A stretch of 35,438 bases of DNA from Bacteroidales bacterium UBA1680 (GTDB lineage Bacteria; Bacteroidota; Bacteroidia; Bacteroidales; UBA932): positions 1 through 35,438 of the forward strand of contig DCKG01000036.1 in the NCBI GenBank assembly GCA_002320605.1, given 5' to 3'. Each line of letters starts with the position of its first letter. Position 1 is the stretch's first letter. Shown one piece after another: positions 27,011 to 35,434 of the stretch. Below the pieces are notes generated by a model. The model did no database searches. It saw only the letters and a list, made by a program, of their open reading frames with translations, and was not told where the DNA came from. The position numbers were made by a program, and so were the translations under genes.

Positions 27011-27499
27011 ATGAAAACAACAGAAATCACAGGTCTTAGCAACCAGAACACCAGCATCTTAGTCAATGCTCTTTCTCAACTCCTGGCAGACTATCAGGTT
27101 CACTACACGAATCTTCGCAATCTTCACTGGAACGTCAAAGGACACGGTTTCTTCGTTCTGCACGAGAAATACGAGGAGTTCTACGATGACGCTGCCTCAA
27201 AGATCGATGAAATCGCTGAGCGCATCCTCCAGCTTGATGGCACCCCTGAAAGCAGATTTTCCGAATATCTCAAAGTCTCTTCAATCAAGGAGCTGGGTGT
27301 CGTAGAATGCGGACATGAGGGCATCGAATATGTCCTCGGCGCTCTGAAAACCCTGATAGCTTCAGAGCGTGAAGTTCTCAAGCAGGCTTCAGAGATTGGG
27401 GATGAGGTTACGGCCGCAATCATGAGCGACTGGCTCAAAGAGCAGGAAAAGACATCCTGGATGCTCATCGCTTTCGAGAAAGCTAACTGCCAGAAATAA
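27011..27499 (+). CDS. dps: Dps-family DNA-protecting ferritin
   Basis: This 162-residue protein should form a hollow 12-subunit shell that oxidises and stores iron with peroxide and protects DNA under stress. The Dps signature NLHWNVKGHGFFVLHEKYEEFYDD is at 37-60. Ferroxidase ligands are visible at the usual spacing: His39, His51, Asp66 and Glu70 correspond to E. coli His51, His63, Asp78 and Glu82. The position of E. coli Asp67 is taken by Glu55, a conservative swap. The rest is the expected four-helix bundle, ending soon after WMLIAFEKANCQK. The gene stands alone between a perfect promoter and a long hairpin. Confidence 0.95.
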   Translation: MKTTEITGLSNQNTSILVNALSQLLADYQVHYTNLRNLHWNVKGHGFFVLHEKYEEFYDDAASKIDEIAERILQLDGTPESRFSEYLKVSSIKELGVVECGHEGIEYVLGALKTLIASEREVLKQASEIGDEVTAAIMSDWLKEQEKTSWMLIAFEKANCQK

Positions 27500-27522
27500 G
27501 ACTGACGTTAACTCCTAGCAGG

Positions 27523-27555
27523 ACAGCTGCCAAGGCACACAGCCTAGGCAGCTGT
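27523..27555 (+). terminator. Hairpin terminator after dps
   Basis: ACAGCTGCC (27523-27531) pairs perfectly with GGCAGCTGT (27547-27555). Inside it, after an A-A mismatch, AGGC pairs with GCCT around an ACACA loop. The stem is long and stable and lies 24 nt after the dps stop codon. There is no good T-run behind it, so it may also act as a 3' mRNA-stabilising structure. Confidence 0.55.
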
Positions 27556-27616
27556 TATGCTAATGACAATAAATTTAGGACATTTTTACCAATTTCACTG
27601 ACTTTCACATTCTACT

Positions 27617-27667
27617 TTTGATTTTCCTGCCGAGGTATTTACTTTTTGTCGAAAAATATTATTTTTG
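27617..27667 (+). promoter_or_regulatory. Candidate promoter region of SusC/SusD pair 3
   Basis: Two -7-like elements occur. TACTTTTTG (27640-27648) is one base too long but lies 19 nt after TTTG (27617-27620). TATTTTTG (27660-27667) is an exact TAnnTTTG but has no good -33 partner. Either gives a leader of 100-125 nt before the susC-like start at 27778. Confidence 0.4.
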
Positions 27668-27673
27668 CAGGGC

Positions 27674-27716
27674 TAGATTTAGCTCAGAAACCACTTGCGC
27701 AAATCTAAGGTTTTTT
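27674..27716 (+). promoter_or_regulatory. Leader hairpin with T-tract upstream of SusC pair 3
   Basis: TAGATTT (27674-27680) pairs with AAATCTA (27701-27707) around a 20-nt loop, and a run of six T follows 3 nt later (27711-27716). Placed at the 5' end of the predicted leader, this resembles a weak intrinsic terminator, so it could act as an attenuator or release a short leader RNA. The stem is A/T-rich, so the reading is tentative. Confidence 0.35.
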
Positions 27717-27777
27717 ATCAAGGATTTGCTATTAATAGCTAGACTATATACCAAACACAAATTAATAAAGTAAAACT

Positions 27778-30700
27778 ATGACCAGAATGAAAAAAGCTCT
27801 GTTCAAGGCATGCTTAAGTGCAATGATGCTGTCCATCATTCCGTGCACGGAGACATATGCGGCATCTAAACTTCCTGGCTCTGACGAAGCACCTCAGGCC
27901 CAGCAGAAAAAAACCGTAACAGGTACTGTCAGGGATTCCAAGGGAGAAGCCATTGTCGGCGCAAACGTCATTGTCAAGGGAACGATGACAGGTACTTTCA
28001 CCGACATTGATGGGAATTATTCCTTGAGCGTTCCTTCGAATGGCACGCTCAGTGTTTCCATGATAGGTTTCACGACACAGGAAATCACAATCGGCAATCA
28101 AAACGTAATAAACGTCGTTCTTTCCGACGATACCCAGCTTCTAAATGAAGCTGTGTTCATCGGTTATGGCACGCAGAAAAAAGTCAACCTAACCGGAGCA
28201 GTAGACATCGTGACAAGCGAAGTCCTCGACAATCGTCCCGTATCCAATCTCACGCAAGGCCTGCAGGGTGCCATTCCTAACCTTCAGATAACATTCGCTG
28301 ACGGCAAGCCGAATCGTAGTTCCGACTATCAGGTTCGAGGTACTGGATCGATTGGACAAGGAGGTTCGGCCCTTGTACTCATCGATGGCGTAGAGGGCGA
28401 CCCAGCCATGCTGAACCCTAGCGACGTCGCCAGTGTTTCCGTTCTCAAGGATGCCTCATCGGCTGCCATCTATGGTGCGCGTGGAACCTATGGGGTGATT
28501 CTAATTACGACAAAAGACCCTAACAAGGAGAAGACATCGGTGACATATAGCTCGAACTTCCTTATGAAAGCTCCTACGGTAGTACCAAATGTCGTCACCG
28601 ACGGACTTGAGTTTACGGAATATTACCTTCAAGCTTATCGTGGATGGCAGTATGCCGCTCCGAGCAAGTTCCACTCCTCGCTCAAGATCACTGACGCATG
28701 GCTTGAGAACCTACGCAACGGAGCGACCGGTGTCGTCACGGAAAGCAACGGAAAGTATTCTTATTACGGTAGTACGGATTGGTTCGATCTTCTGTACAAG
28801 GACCATTCTTTCGGCCAAGAACAAAACATCAACATTCAGGGAGGTGGGGAAAAGGCCAATTTTATGGTATCCGGTCGTTTCTACACGCAGAACGGAATAT
28901 TCAATTACGACCCTGACAAATATAAGATGTTCAACATCCGAGCAAAAGGCAGCATAAAGGTAACCAACTGGCTCAAAGTCACTAACAACTTCGAGTTCAG
29001 CAACATGACGTACCATAATCCGATGAATGTTGGCGAAGGTTCAGTATGGTACGCAATAGAGTCTGAAGGCCAGCCTGTCAATGTGCCATACAACCCTGAC
29101 GGAACCCTCACCCAGGCAGGAGCCACCATCCTTGGTTCTTTCATTTACAAGAACAACTATCAGGACACGAACGAGCGAGTGCTCCGCAACACCACGAGCT
29201 TCACCGCCAACCTCTATAAAGACATCGTCACCCTCAACGGCGACGTAACCTTCCGCTACACGGACGACAGGATGAATGGCGTCCAGTCCCCGGTCCCTTA
29301 CACCACGGAACAAAACGGAAAGACAAAGTACATGGGAAGTTCCTTTGATGGCATTTACAACTCAGTGTCCACGAAAAACTACCTTGCGACAAACCTTTAT
29401 AGCCAGTATGCGCAGACATTCGGGAAAAATGAAGTCAAGCTCATGGTCGGCATGAACTACGAGCAGGAAATCTACGACTACAACTTTGCGCACAGGAACA
29501 GCAAAATTTATGAAGGCGCCGAAAACATAAGCCTCACAAGCGGTTCGACCAGCATCAACAGCGACTACTATAAGTGGCGCATTGGTGGTGGGTTCTTCCG
29601 AGCTAACTATGTCTATGACAACCGTTATCTTCTTGAAGTCAACGGACGTTACGATGGGTCATCGAAGTTCCCTACCTCGCAACAATGGAAGTTCTTCCCA
29701 TCAGCGTCAATCGGATGGAGAATTTCCCAAGAACCTTGGTGGCATCTCGACGACAATTCCATCTCCAACCTCAAGTTTCGCGTTTCCTACGGGTCACTAG
29801 GAAATGGAAACATAGCTGCGTACAAGTTCCAAGAACTATTCACGATCGCTCAACAGAACAGGCTTCTTAATGGCTCGAAAAATCTCTACACAAGTGCTCC
29901 GTCTCCTATTCCTGAAGGACTTACATGGGAGACATCGACTACTGCGAACTTCGGATTGGATGCTGGTTTCCTCAAAGACAGACTCTATCTCAATGCCGAC
30001 TACTACATCAGAAAAACTACTGACATGTACGTAGAAGGGAATCAGCTCCCAGCCGTCTATGGGGCCTCCGCTCCAAAAGGCAACTATGCAGATATGACTA
30101 CTAAAGGCTGGGAAATCACTCTCACTTGGAAAGACAAGATCAACATTGGCAGCAAGCCAATGAACTACGAGATCAAGGGTACCCTGGCAGACTCAAAGTC
30201 GAAGATAGACAGCTATCCTAACGAAGAAATGAATATTGGTTCAAATACATACTATGCTACCAATGTCAACTATTATAAGGGAATGACTCTCGGAGAGATC
30301 TGGGGATTCGTAAATGACGGCTACTTTACCGCCGCAGACTTCGATTCCGAAGGCAATCAGATAGCCGGACCAGACCAGAGCTGGGTCATGAACAACAACG
30401 CAAACAAGTGGGAGCCAGGAGACATAAAGTTCAAGGACCTCAACGACGATGGAAAGATAGACTGGGGGAATTCCAAGGTTGGCGACTCCGGAGATCGCAA
30501 GGTCATCGGAAACCGCCTTCCTCGCTACACCTACAGCTTCAATTTGAGCGTAGACTGGAATGGAATATTCGTAAGCGCATTCTTCCAGGGCGTAGGGAAG
30601 CAGGATTGGTGGGCAGGCGGTGACAACTCCATGTTCTGGGGTCAATATAGCCGTCCTTATTCCAACATTCCTTCCGACATGGTCGGCAAATGGTGGACCG

Positions 30701-31098
30701 AGGACAATCCTAATGCTTACTGGCCTAGGTACAGAGGATACATCGCACATCAGTATAACCGCACCCTTCACCTTGCGCAGACGAAGTACCTGCAGAATGT
30801 CGCATACATCCGCCTGAAGAATATTCAAATAGGATACAATCTTCCAAAGTCTGTCATAAGCAAACTTCGCATGCAGGCAGCGAGAGTCTATCTCTCGGGC
30901 GAAAACCTCTGGTGCTGGTCGCCTCTCTACAAGCACAGCAAGCAATTCGACGTGAATAGCATAAACGGCGAGGATACCGAGACCAAGTCCCTCGTAAGCA
31001 GCGGTCTCTACTCCTCCCCAATCATGAGCGATGGTGGCTCTACCTACAGCTATCCTATCCTGAAGACAATGACATTCGGTATTTCTATAACTTTCTAA
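27778..31098 (+). CDS. SusC/RagA-family TonB-dependent outer-membrane transporter (pair 3)
   Basis: This 1106-residue transporter should import a ligand presented by the SusD-like protein encoded 13 nt downstream. It has a signal peptide to about residue 29 (ETYAAS), a carboxypeptidase-regulatory-like domain (about 46-118, VTGTVRDSKGEAIVGANVIVKG), a TonB-box-like segment LLNEAVFIGYGTQKKVNLTGAV (about 121-142), a plug domain (ALVLIDGVEG, then LKDASSAAIYGARGTYGVILIT) and a barrel ending MTFGISITF. There is no STN domain. The TonB box deviates from the usual DEVVVVGYG pattern. An ATG three codons into the frame is an alternative start. Confidence 0.95.
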   Translation: MTRMKKALFKACLSAMMLSIIPCTETYAASKLPGSDEAPQAQQKKTVTGTVRDSKGEAIVGANVIVKGTMTGTFTDIDGNYSLSVPSNGTLSVSMIGFTTQEITIGNQNVINVVLSDDTQLLNEAVFIGYGTQKKVNLTGAVDIVTSEVLDNRPVSNLTQGLQGAIPNLQITFADGKPNRSSDYQVRGTGSIGQGGSALVLIDGVEGDPAMLNPSDVASVSVLKDASSAAIYGARGTYGVILITTKDPNKEKTSVTYSSNFLMKAPTVVPNVVTDGLEFTEYYLQAYRGWQYAAPSKFHSSLKITDAWLENLRNGATGVVTESNGKYSYYGSTDWFDLLYKDHSFGQEQNINIQGGGEKANFMVSGRFYTQNGIFNYDPDKYKMFNIRAKGSIKVTNWLKVTNNFEFSNMTYHNPMNVGEGSVWYAIESEGQPVNVPYNPDGTLTQAGATILGSFIYKNNYQDTNERVLRNTTSFTANLYKDIVTLNGDVTFRYTDDRMNGVQSPVPYTTEQNGKTKYMGSSFDGIYNSVSTKNYLATNLYSQYAQTFGKNEVKLMVGMNYEQEIYDYNFAHRNSKIYEGAENISLTSGSTSINSDYYKWRIGGGFFRANYVYDNRYLLEVNGRYDGSSKFPTSQQWKFFPSASIGWRISQEPWWHLDDNSISNLKFRVSYGSLGNGNIAAYKFQELFTIAQQNRLLNGSKNLYTSAPSPIPEGLTWETSTTANFGLDAGFLKDRLYLNADYYIRKTTDMYVEGNQLPAVYGASAPKGNYADMTTKGWEITLTWKDKINIGSKPMNYEIKGTLADSKSKIDSYPNEEMNIGSNTYYATNVNYYKGMTLGEIWGFVNDGYFTAADFDSEGNQIAGPDQSWVMNNNANKWEPGDIKFKDLNDDGKIDWGNSKVGDSGDRKVIGNRLPRYTYSFNLSVDWNGIFVSAFFQGVGKQDWWAGGDNSMFWGQYSRPYSNIPSDMVGKWWTEDNPNAYWPRYRGYIAHQYNRTLHLAQTKYLQNVAYIRLKNIQIGYNLPKSVISKLRMQAARVYLSGENLWCWSPLYKHSKQFDVNSINGEDTETKSLVSSGLYSSPIMSDGGSTYSYPILKTMTFGISITF

Positions 31099-31111
31099 AC
31101 ATTTGAATACA

Positions 31112-32881
31112 ATGAAAAAATATATCTGTATAGCCTCTGCGATGTTGTTGGCTCTAACTGCCTGCGACATGAATGAAAACCCGAAGGCTCAAATCGGCAA
31201 AAAAGCATTGTTTGCAAGCGAGAACGGTCTCAAGATGTACACGAACTCCTTCTACGATGTAATGCCAGGGCTTGGTAGCGGAATGACCACATGGGGAAAC
31301 ACCAGCAATTCTGCCGTCACAGCCTACATGGGCGTCCGTACATTCTATACCGACAGCTACACGCCAAGCCAGGAAAGCTCCTGGAGCTGGGGAACCCTCC
31401 GTAACATAAACTATTTCCTCGATAACAATACGAACAATAACGTCAGCGAATCCGTACGGAACAACTACAATGGACTGGCAAGATTCTGGAGAGCCGTATT
31501 CTATTTCGACAAAATCCGCACCTACAATAATGTCCCTTGGATTGACCATGCTCTCGACGTAGATGACGCGCTGCTCACTGCGACTCAGGATCCACGCGAA
31601 GTTATCTCAGAGCATATCTACGAGGACCTGTTATTCGCCATCAACAACATTTCAGAGTCTTACAACTCCACCGCTTCTGTGGTGACAAGCCTTGTGGCGG
31701 CCGGCGAGCAATCTCGTTTCTGCCTGTGGGAGGGAACTTTTCGCAAGTACCATGGTGAAGCGGATTCAGAGAAGTGGCTTCAGAGAGCAGCCGATGCAGC
31801 TAAAATAGTCATGGATAGCGGGAAATATGCCATCTACGCAGGAAAGGGAACAAGCAAGTCTTACAGGGAACTCTTCATCACTCAGACCCCTATTTCCACT
31901 GAGACCATGCTAGCCACCGTTTATGACGCATCCGAAGGTCTCGTCAACGGCGAAAACCGTCGTTGCACTGCCTCTACCCTCGGAAACACTTTCTCTCCAA
32001 TCCGTCAGTTCATGAACCTTTACCTCAATCTGGACGGCTCTCGCTACACCGACAATCCGGCTTACAAGACTCAGGAATTCTCTGAGGAGTTCGATGGTCG
32101 TGACACCCGTATCGGACAGACGATCCGCATACCTGGCACGGTACGCTCCAACGGCCCAGCCTATCCTGACTGGCAAGTAACGTATACGGGTTACATGGGA
32201 CAGAAATTCTGCACGGATGATGCCGATCTGGACGGTAAGTACATGAACGAGAACAACTACATTTGGATGCGTTATGCCGAGATTTTGCTTAACTACGCTG
32301 AGGCGAAGGCCGAACTCGGAACCCTTACGGACGAAGATTGGGCTAGAACCATTGGCGTTTTACGCGCACGCGGCGGCATTACGGGCGGACTCAACGCCAA
32401 ACCTACGACGGTAGACACCTACCTCCAGTCGAACTTCTTCCCTAATGTTACAGATCCTACTATACTTGAAGTTCGCCGAGAGCGTCTTATCGAGCTTGTA
32501 TGGGAAAATGCTCCTTCCGAATTAAGCGATCTGCAGCGCTGGGCAACAGGTAATCTTCTTGGAATGAAATGGCAGGGCATATACGTCAAGGAATTCAACC
32601 AGAACATAGACCTTGACAAAGATGGCACTCCTGACGTATTCTTCTACACAGACCCTTCACTGAAGCCTGCTGAGACGGAAGGCCATGTGGTTTATCAATA
32701 CGTCCAGCTTGATAAAGGCAGCGGCTACACCTCGCATTGGACAGTTGACGAAGATGGACACACCCTTCTATTTGACATGATGGTCGACAAAATCCAGTGG
32801 AACGACAGAATGTACTTCCATCCTATATCAGTGTCAGACATGGCACTGAATCCAAACCTCAAGCAGAACAGCGGCTATTGA
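31112..32881 (+). CDS. SusD/RagB-family nutrient-binding outer-membrane lipoprotein (pair 3)
   Basis: This 589-residue lipoprotein, counted from the ATG at 31112, is the ligand-binding partner of the preceding SusC. A TTG nine bases upstream is open but unlikely. The signal peptide ends ALTAC with Cys18 for lipidation. Canonical SusD segments follow: LARFWRAVFYFDKIRTYNNVPWI early, and near the C-terminus RYAEILLNYAEAKAELG, VLRARGGI and VRRERLIELVWEN. The reading frame ends 25 nt before a strong terminator, so the operon consists of just this pair. Without linked enzymes the substrate cannot be named. Confidence 0.94.
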   Translation: MKKYICIASAMLLALTACDMNENPKAQIGKKALFASENGLKMYTNSFYDVMPGLGSGMTTWGNTSNSAVTAYMGVRTFYTDSYTPSQESSWSWGTLRNINYFLDNNTNNNVSESVRNNYNGLARFWRAVFYFDKIRTYNNVPWIDHALDVDDALLTATQDPREVISEHIYEDLLFAINNISESYNSTASVVTSLVAAGEQSRFCLWEGTFRKYHGEADSEKWLQRAADAAKIVMDSGKYAIYAGKGTSKSYRELFITQTPISTETMLATVYDASEGLVNGENRRCTASTLGNTFSPIRQFMNLYLNLDGSRYTDNPAYKTQEFSEEFDGRDTRIGQTIRIPGTVRSNGPAYPDWQVTYTGYMGQKFCTDDADLDGKYMNENNYIWMRYAEILLNYAEAKAELGTLTDEDWARTIGVLRARGGITGGLNAKPTTVDTYLQSNFFPNVTDPTILEVRRERLIELVWENAPSELSDLQRWATGNLLGMKWQGIYVKEFNQNIDLDKDGTPDVFFYTDPSLKPAETEGHVVYQYVQLDKGSGYTSHWTVDEDGHTLLFDMMVDKIQWNDRMYFHPISVSDMALNPNLKQNSGY

Positions 32882-32905
32882 TAGTCAATAATATAATGAA
32901 TATTT

Positions 32906-32932
32906 GGGGTGGCCTTCCTAGTCACCCCTTTT
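32906..32932 (+). terminator. Rho-independent terminator of SusC/SusD pair 3
   Basis: GGGGTGGC (32906-32913) pairs with GTCACCCC (32921-32928), one G-T wobble, around a 7-nt loop, and is followed at once by TTTT. It lies 25 nt after the susD-like stop codon. Confidence 0.85.
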
Positions 32933-32968
32933 GCGAATGGAACATCAATCAGTCAAAACCGACAAAAT

Positions 32969-32999
32969 ATTGCCAGATAATATTCTTTTGCTAAATTTG
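32969..32999 (+). promoter_or_regulatory. Promoter of the YeiH-family transporter operon
   Basis: ATTG at 32969-32972 is followed after 19 nt by a perfect -7 element TAAATTTG at 32992-32999. Transcription would start near 33006, about 33 nt before the ATG at 33039. The element lies just beyond the terminator of the preceding operon. Confidence 0.65.
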
Positions 33000-33038
33000 C
33001 AGTTAGTAAGTTGTTTTACTAAAATCTTTCAAATTTAG

Positions 33039-34382
33039 ATGGAAACAGTGAAGAAGACCCCTGATTTCTGGGGCAAAGAGGACTGGCAAGCGATTTGGAT
33101 CGGGTTCATAGTCATAGTGATAGCCTGCATCGCAGTCCTGACAAAAGCATTCGATTTCTCAGCAGTAAAATTCTCTACATGGTCGGTCGGAGAGGCCGCA
33201 GCCACCAGCGCCATCCCACTGGGAATGCAACTCGCCTCTTGGGTGTTCTGGCGGAAGTTCATCCTGACTTTCCTGACGCTCGGAATATTATTCTCCATCG
33301 GCGTAAAGCTGCAAGGCGAAAGCCTGAAAAAATATATTCCTGCATTCATAGGGCTATTCTGCATAGCTCTTTTCGTCCGCCTAGTCAGCGCCGAGTTCAC
33401 CCTCAACCGCTACTTGGAATGGGCATTCTGGGCTCTGCTGATAGGTCTTCTCATCTCCAACACGATCGGGGTGCCGAACTGGCTTAAGCCAGCCATCAAA
33501 ACGGAATTCTACATAAAGACAGGTCTTGTGGTGATGGGTTTCTCAGTTTTGTTCTCCAATATAGCCAAATTCGGGCTTTACGGCCTTGGAATAGCCTGGA
33601 TAGTAACCCCGATCGTGATCATATTCATGTGGTGGTTCGGAACCAAGGTCTTGAAAATCGACAACAAGCCACTGGTGATCACTCTTTCGACTGCGACCAG
33701 CGTCTGCGGCACCTCTGCAGCGATTGCAACCGCTGCTGCCTCCAACGCAAAGAAAAACGACCTCTCAATCGCCGTTTCGATCTCCATAATATTCACTGTC
33801 ATAATGATGGTCTTTGAACCAATGATCATTAAGGCATCCGGAATGAATCAGCTCATGGGTGGCTCCCTCATAGGAGGCACCATCGACTCAACTGGAGCCG
33901 TGGTGGTCGCGGGTACGGCCTTGGGTCCTGAGGCACAGCAGGCAGCAGTTCTGGTGAAGTCGATTCAGAATATTCTTATAGGCTTCATCGCCTTTTTCGT
34001 GGCAATATTCTTTGCCACCAGAGTTGAAAATTCAGGCGTTCAGAAAGTCGGCGCAGGAGAAATCTGGATCAGGTTCCCTAAATTCATCCTCGGTTTCTTC
34101 GCCGCCTCGCTGATAGCGTCCTTCTTAATCCAGCCGATTTTCGGCGGAGACAGCGTGAACTCCATCAACAAGGTGCTGGACCAATACAAGAACTGGGCTT
34201 TCGTGCTGGCATTCACCAGCATAGGCCTGGACACCAATTTCAAGGAAATAGCTAAGCAGATGCAGGGAGGGAAAGTTCTATGGCTTTACATAATCGGCCA
34301 GACTTTCAACATCGGGCTGACCTTGTTCGCGGTATGGTTCCTGCTTTCCGGCGTCGTTTTCCCTGTTCCTATCCTCGACTAG
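33039..34382 (+). CDS. YeiH-family (UPF0324) putative sulfate exporter-type transporter
   Basis: This 447-residue polytopic inner-membrane protein belongs by eye to the UPF0324/YeiH family (PF03601), annotated as putative sulfate exporters although the substrate is poorly established. About ten or more hydrophobic helices are visible. Typical family stretches are IGLLISNTIGVPNWLKPAIKTEFYIK, the STATSVCGTSAAIATAAA segment, GGTIDSTGAVVVAGTALG and AFTSIGLDTNFKEIA. It is somewhat longer than the roughly 350-residue E. coli type because of extra N-terminal helices (about 1-115). It leads a three-gene operon with a small membrane protein 12 nt downstream and a CpXC protein beyond. Confidence 0.87.
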   Translation: METVKKTPDFWGKEDWQAIWIGFIVIVIACIAVLTKAFDFSAVKFSTWSVGEAAATSAIPLGMQLASWVFWRKFILTFLTLGILFSIGVKLQGESLKKYIPAFIGLFCIALFVRLVSAEFTLNRYLEWAFWALLIGLLISNTIGVPNWLKPAIKTEFYIKTGLVVMGFSVLFSNIAKFGLYGLGIAWIVTPIVIIFMWWFGTKVLKIDNKPLVITLSTATSVCGTSAAIATAAASNAKKNDLSIAVSISIIFTVIMMVFEPMIIKASGMNQLMGGSLIGGTIDSTGAVVVAGTALGPEAQQAAVLVKSIQNILIGFIAFFVAIFFATRVENSGVQKVGAGEIWIRFPKFILGFFAASLIASFLIQPIFGGDSVNSINKVLDQYKNWAFVLAFTSIGLDTNFKEIAKQMQGGKVLWLYIIGQTFNIGLTLFAVWFLLSGVVFPVPILD

Positions 34383-34394
34383 CCAGCGTAAAAA

Positions 34395-34682
34395 ATGAAC
34401 GCAAGTACGATGAATTTCAGGAGGGCATGTAAGATTCTGACGATTTTCGTCGGGGTGGTAAGCATCGTCACGGCACTTTATATCATGCTGAAGGGACTGG
34501 GGCTGCAGGAGGGCTTGGATTTTGGTGCTGGGGCCTACTACTACGCCGACATACCTGAATTTCAGGAATATACCGAAAAGACTCATTTCGTAGCCAAACT
34601 TCCCTTATGGGTCTACGTGACGCTGTTTTTGGCCTGGGGCGCCCTGATGTACTGGCTCTGGAAATATATTGACAAGAAATGA
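34395..34682 (+). CDS. Small two-helix membrane protein, function unknown
   Basis: I do not recognise a named family for this 95-residue protein. It has a hydrophobic helix at about 12-33 (CKILTIFVGVVSIVTALYIM), a soluble loop with LDFGAGAYYYADIPEF (41-56), and a second helix at about 70-90 (LWVYVTLFLAWGALMYWLW) ending in a basic tail, so both ends probably lie in the cytoplasm. It follows the YeiH-type gene by 12 nt and its stop codon overlaps the next start codon (ATGA at 34679-34682), which ties all three genes into one translated unit. It could be an accessory subunit of the transporter, but nothing in the sequence proves that. Confidence 0.8.
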   Translation: MNASTMNFRRACKILTIFVGVVSIVTALYIMLKGLGLQEGLDFGAGAYYYADIPEFQEYTEKTHFVAKLPLWVYVTLFLAWGALMYWLWKYIDKK

Positions 34683-35392
34683 TTAATTTTATGAATATGC
34701 CTGCAAAAGTGTCTGCCACATGCCGCAGTTGCGGAGGAAGGCATGATATAGAAATATGGGATAGAATCAATGTCCGTGACAAACCTGCACTGAAGTCAAA
34801 AGTGAAAGACGGCTCTCTGTTCGTCTGGGAGTGTCCTCATTGCGGCACATCCAACTTGGCGCATTATATGACGTTGTACCATGATCCTGATGCGAAAATC
34901 ATGATTTGGTGCTTGCCTGAAGGTCTATTGCAGGAAAGCCAGATTGCGGCCTTAGAGGCTCAATTAACTGGCCAGGAAGCTCTCAGTGACTATGTGCTGC
35001 GTAGGGTTGAGGATGTGGGTTCCTTGATTGAGAAAGTGAATATATTCGATTCCGGTCTGGACGATCTTACGATTGAGCTTTGCAAATATGTCACAATAAA
35101 TGAACTTCAGGACGAGGGCACACCGAATCCTTTGAGCGTAGAGAGCAAGCTGAATCTGAATAATGAAGAAAAGGCCGATCTGAGCGGTGCTTCGTTGAAG
35201 TTTTTCAAGATTGAGGGGGCTGATCATGACATCATTTTCAGTTTTCCTAAGGACGGGAAAATGAATATTTTGAATGTTGGTTTCAACGTCTATGAGGACT
35301 GTGCTGCCATCATACGCCGCAATCCTCAGATAAAACCAGACACCGACTTCGCTAAAATTGATCCCAGCTGGGTACACAAATTCTTCAGATAA
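34679..35392 (+). CDS. CpXC-domain zinc-ribbon protein
   Basis: This 237-residue protein carries two cysteine pairs near its N-terminus, C15-R-S-C18 and C52-P-H-C55, the pattern of the CpXC domain (PF14353), presumed to bind zinc. The intervening WDRINVRDKPALKSKVKDGSLFVWECP and the later TLYHDPDAKIMIWCLP are typical of this family. The rest (about 90-237) is mixed alpha/beta with no identified motif, and there is no signal peptide, so it is probably cytoplasmic. The molecular function is unknown. Its start overlaps the stop of the small membrane protein gene by 4 nt; ATGs four and six codons in are alternative starts. Confidence 0.82.
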   Translation: MINFMNMPAKVSATCRSCGGRHDIEIWDRINVRDKPALKSKVKDGSLFVWECPHCGTSNLAHYMTLYHDPDAKIMIWCLPEGLLQESQIAALEAQLTGQEALSDYVLRRVEDVGSLIEKVNIFDSGLDDLTIELCKYVTINELQDEGTPNPLSVESKLNLNNEEKADLSGASLKFFKIEGADHDIIFSFPKDGKMNILNVGFNVYEDCAAIIRRNPQIKPDTDFAKIDPSWVHKFFR

Positions 35393-35405
35393 ATCCTGAG
35401 CCCCT

Positions 35406-35434
35406 GTCGCCATCGGGCGACCGGCGGAGGCCGG
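35406..35434. other. Two tandem G/C-rich hairpins at the window edge
   Basis: GTCGCC pairs with GGCGAC around a 4-nt loop (35406-35421), and CCGGC pairs with GCCGG around GGAG directly after (35421-35434). They follow the CpXC gene stop codon by 14 nt. They might terminate the operon, but the window ends before any T-run could be seen, or they might belong to an intergenic repeat. Confidence 0.4.

Noticed and set aside
30241..31170. Open frame of 309 codons on the minus strand
   Set aside because: It is antisense to the C-terminal barrel of the third SusC and runs into the susD-like gene; no domain is visible.
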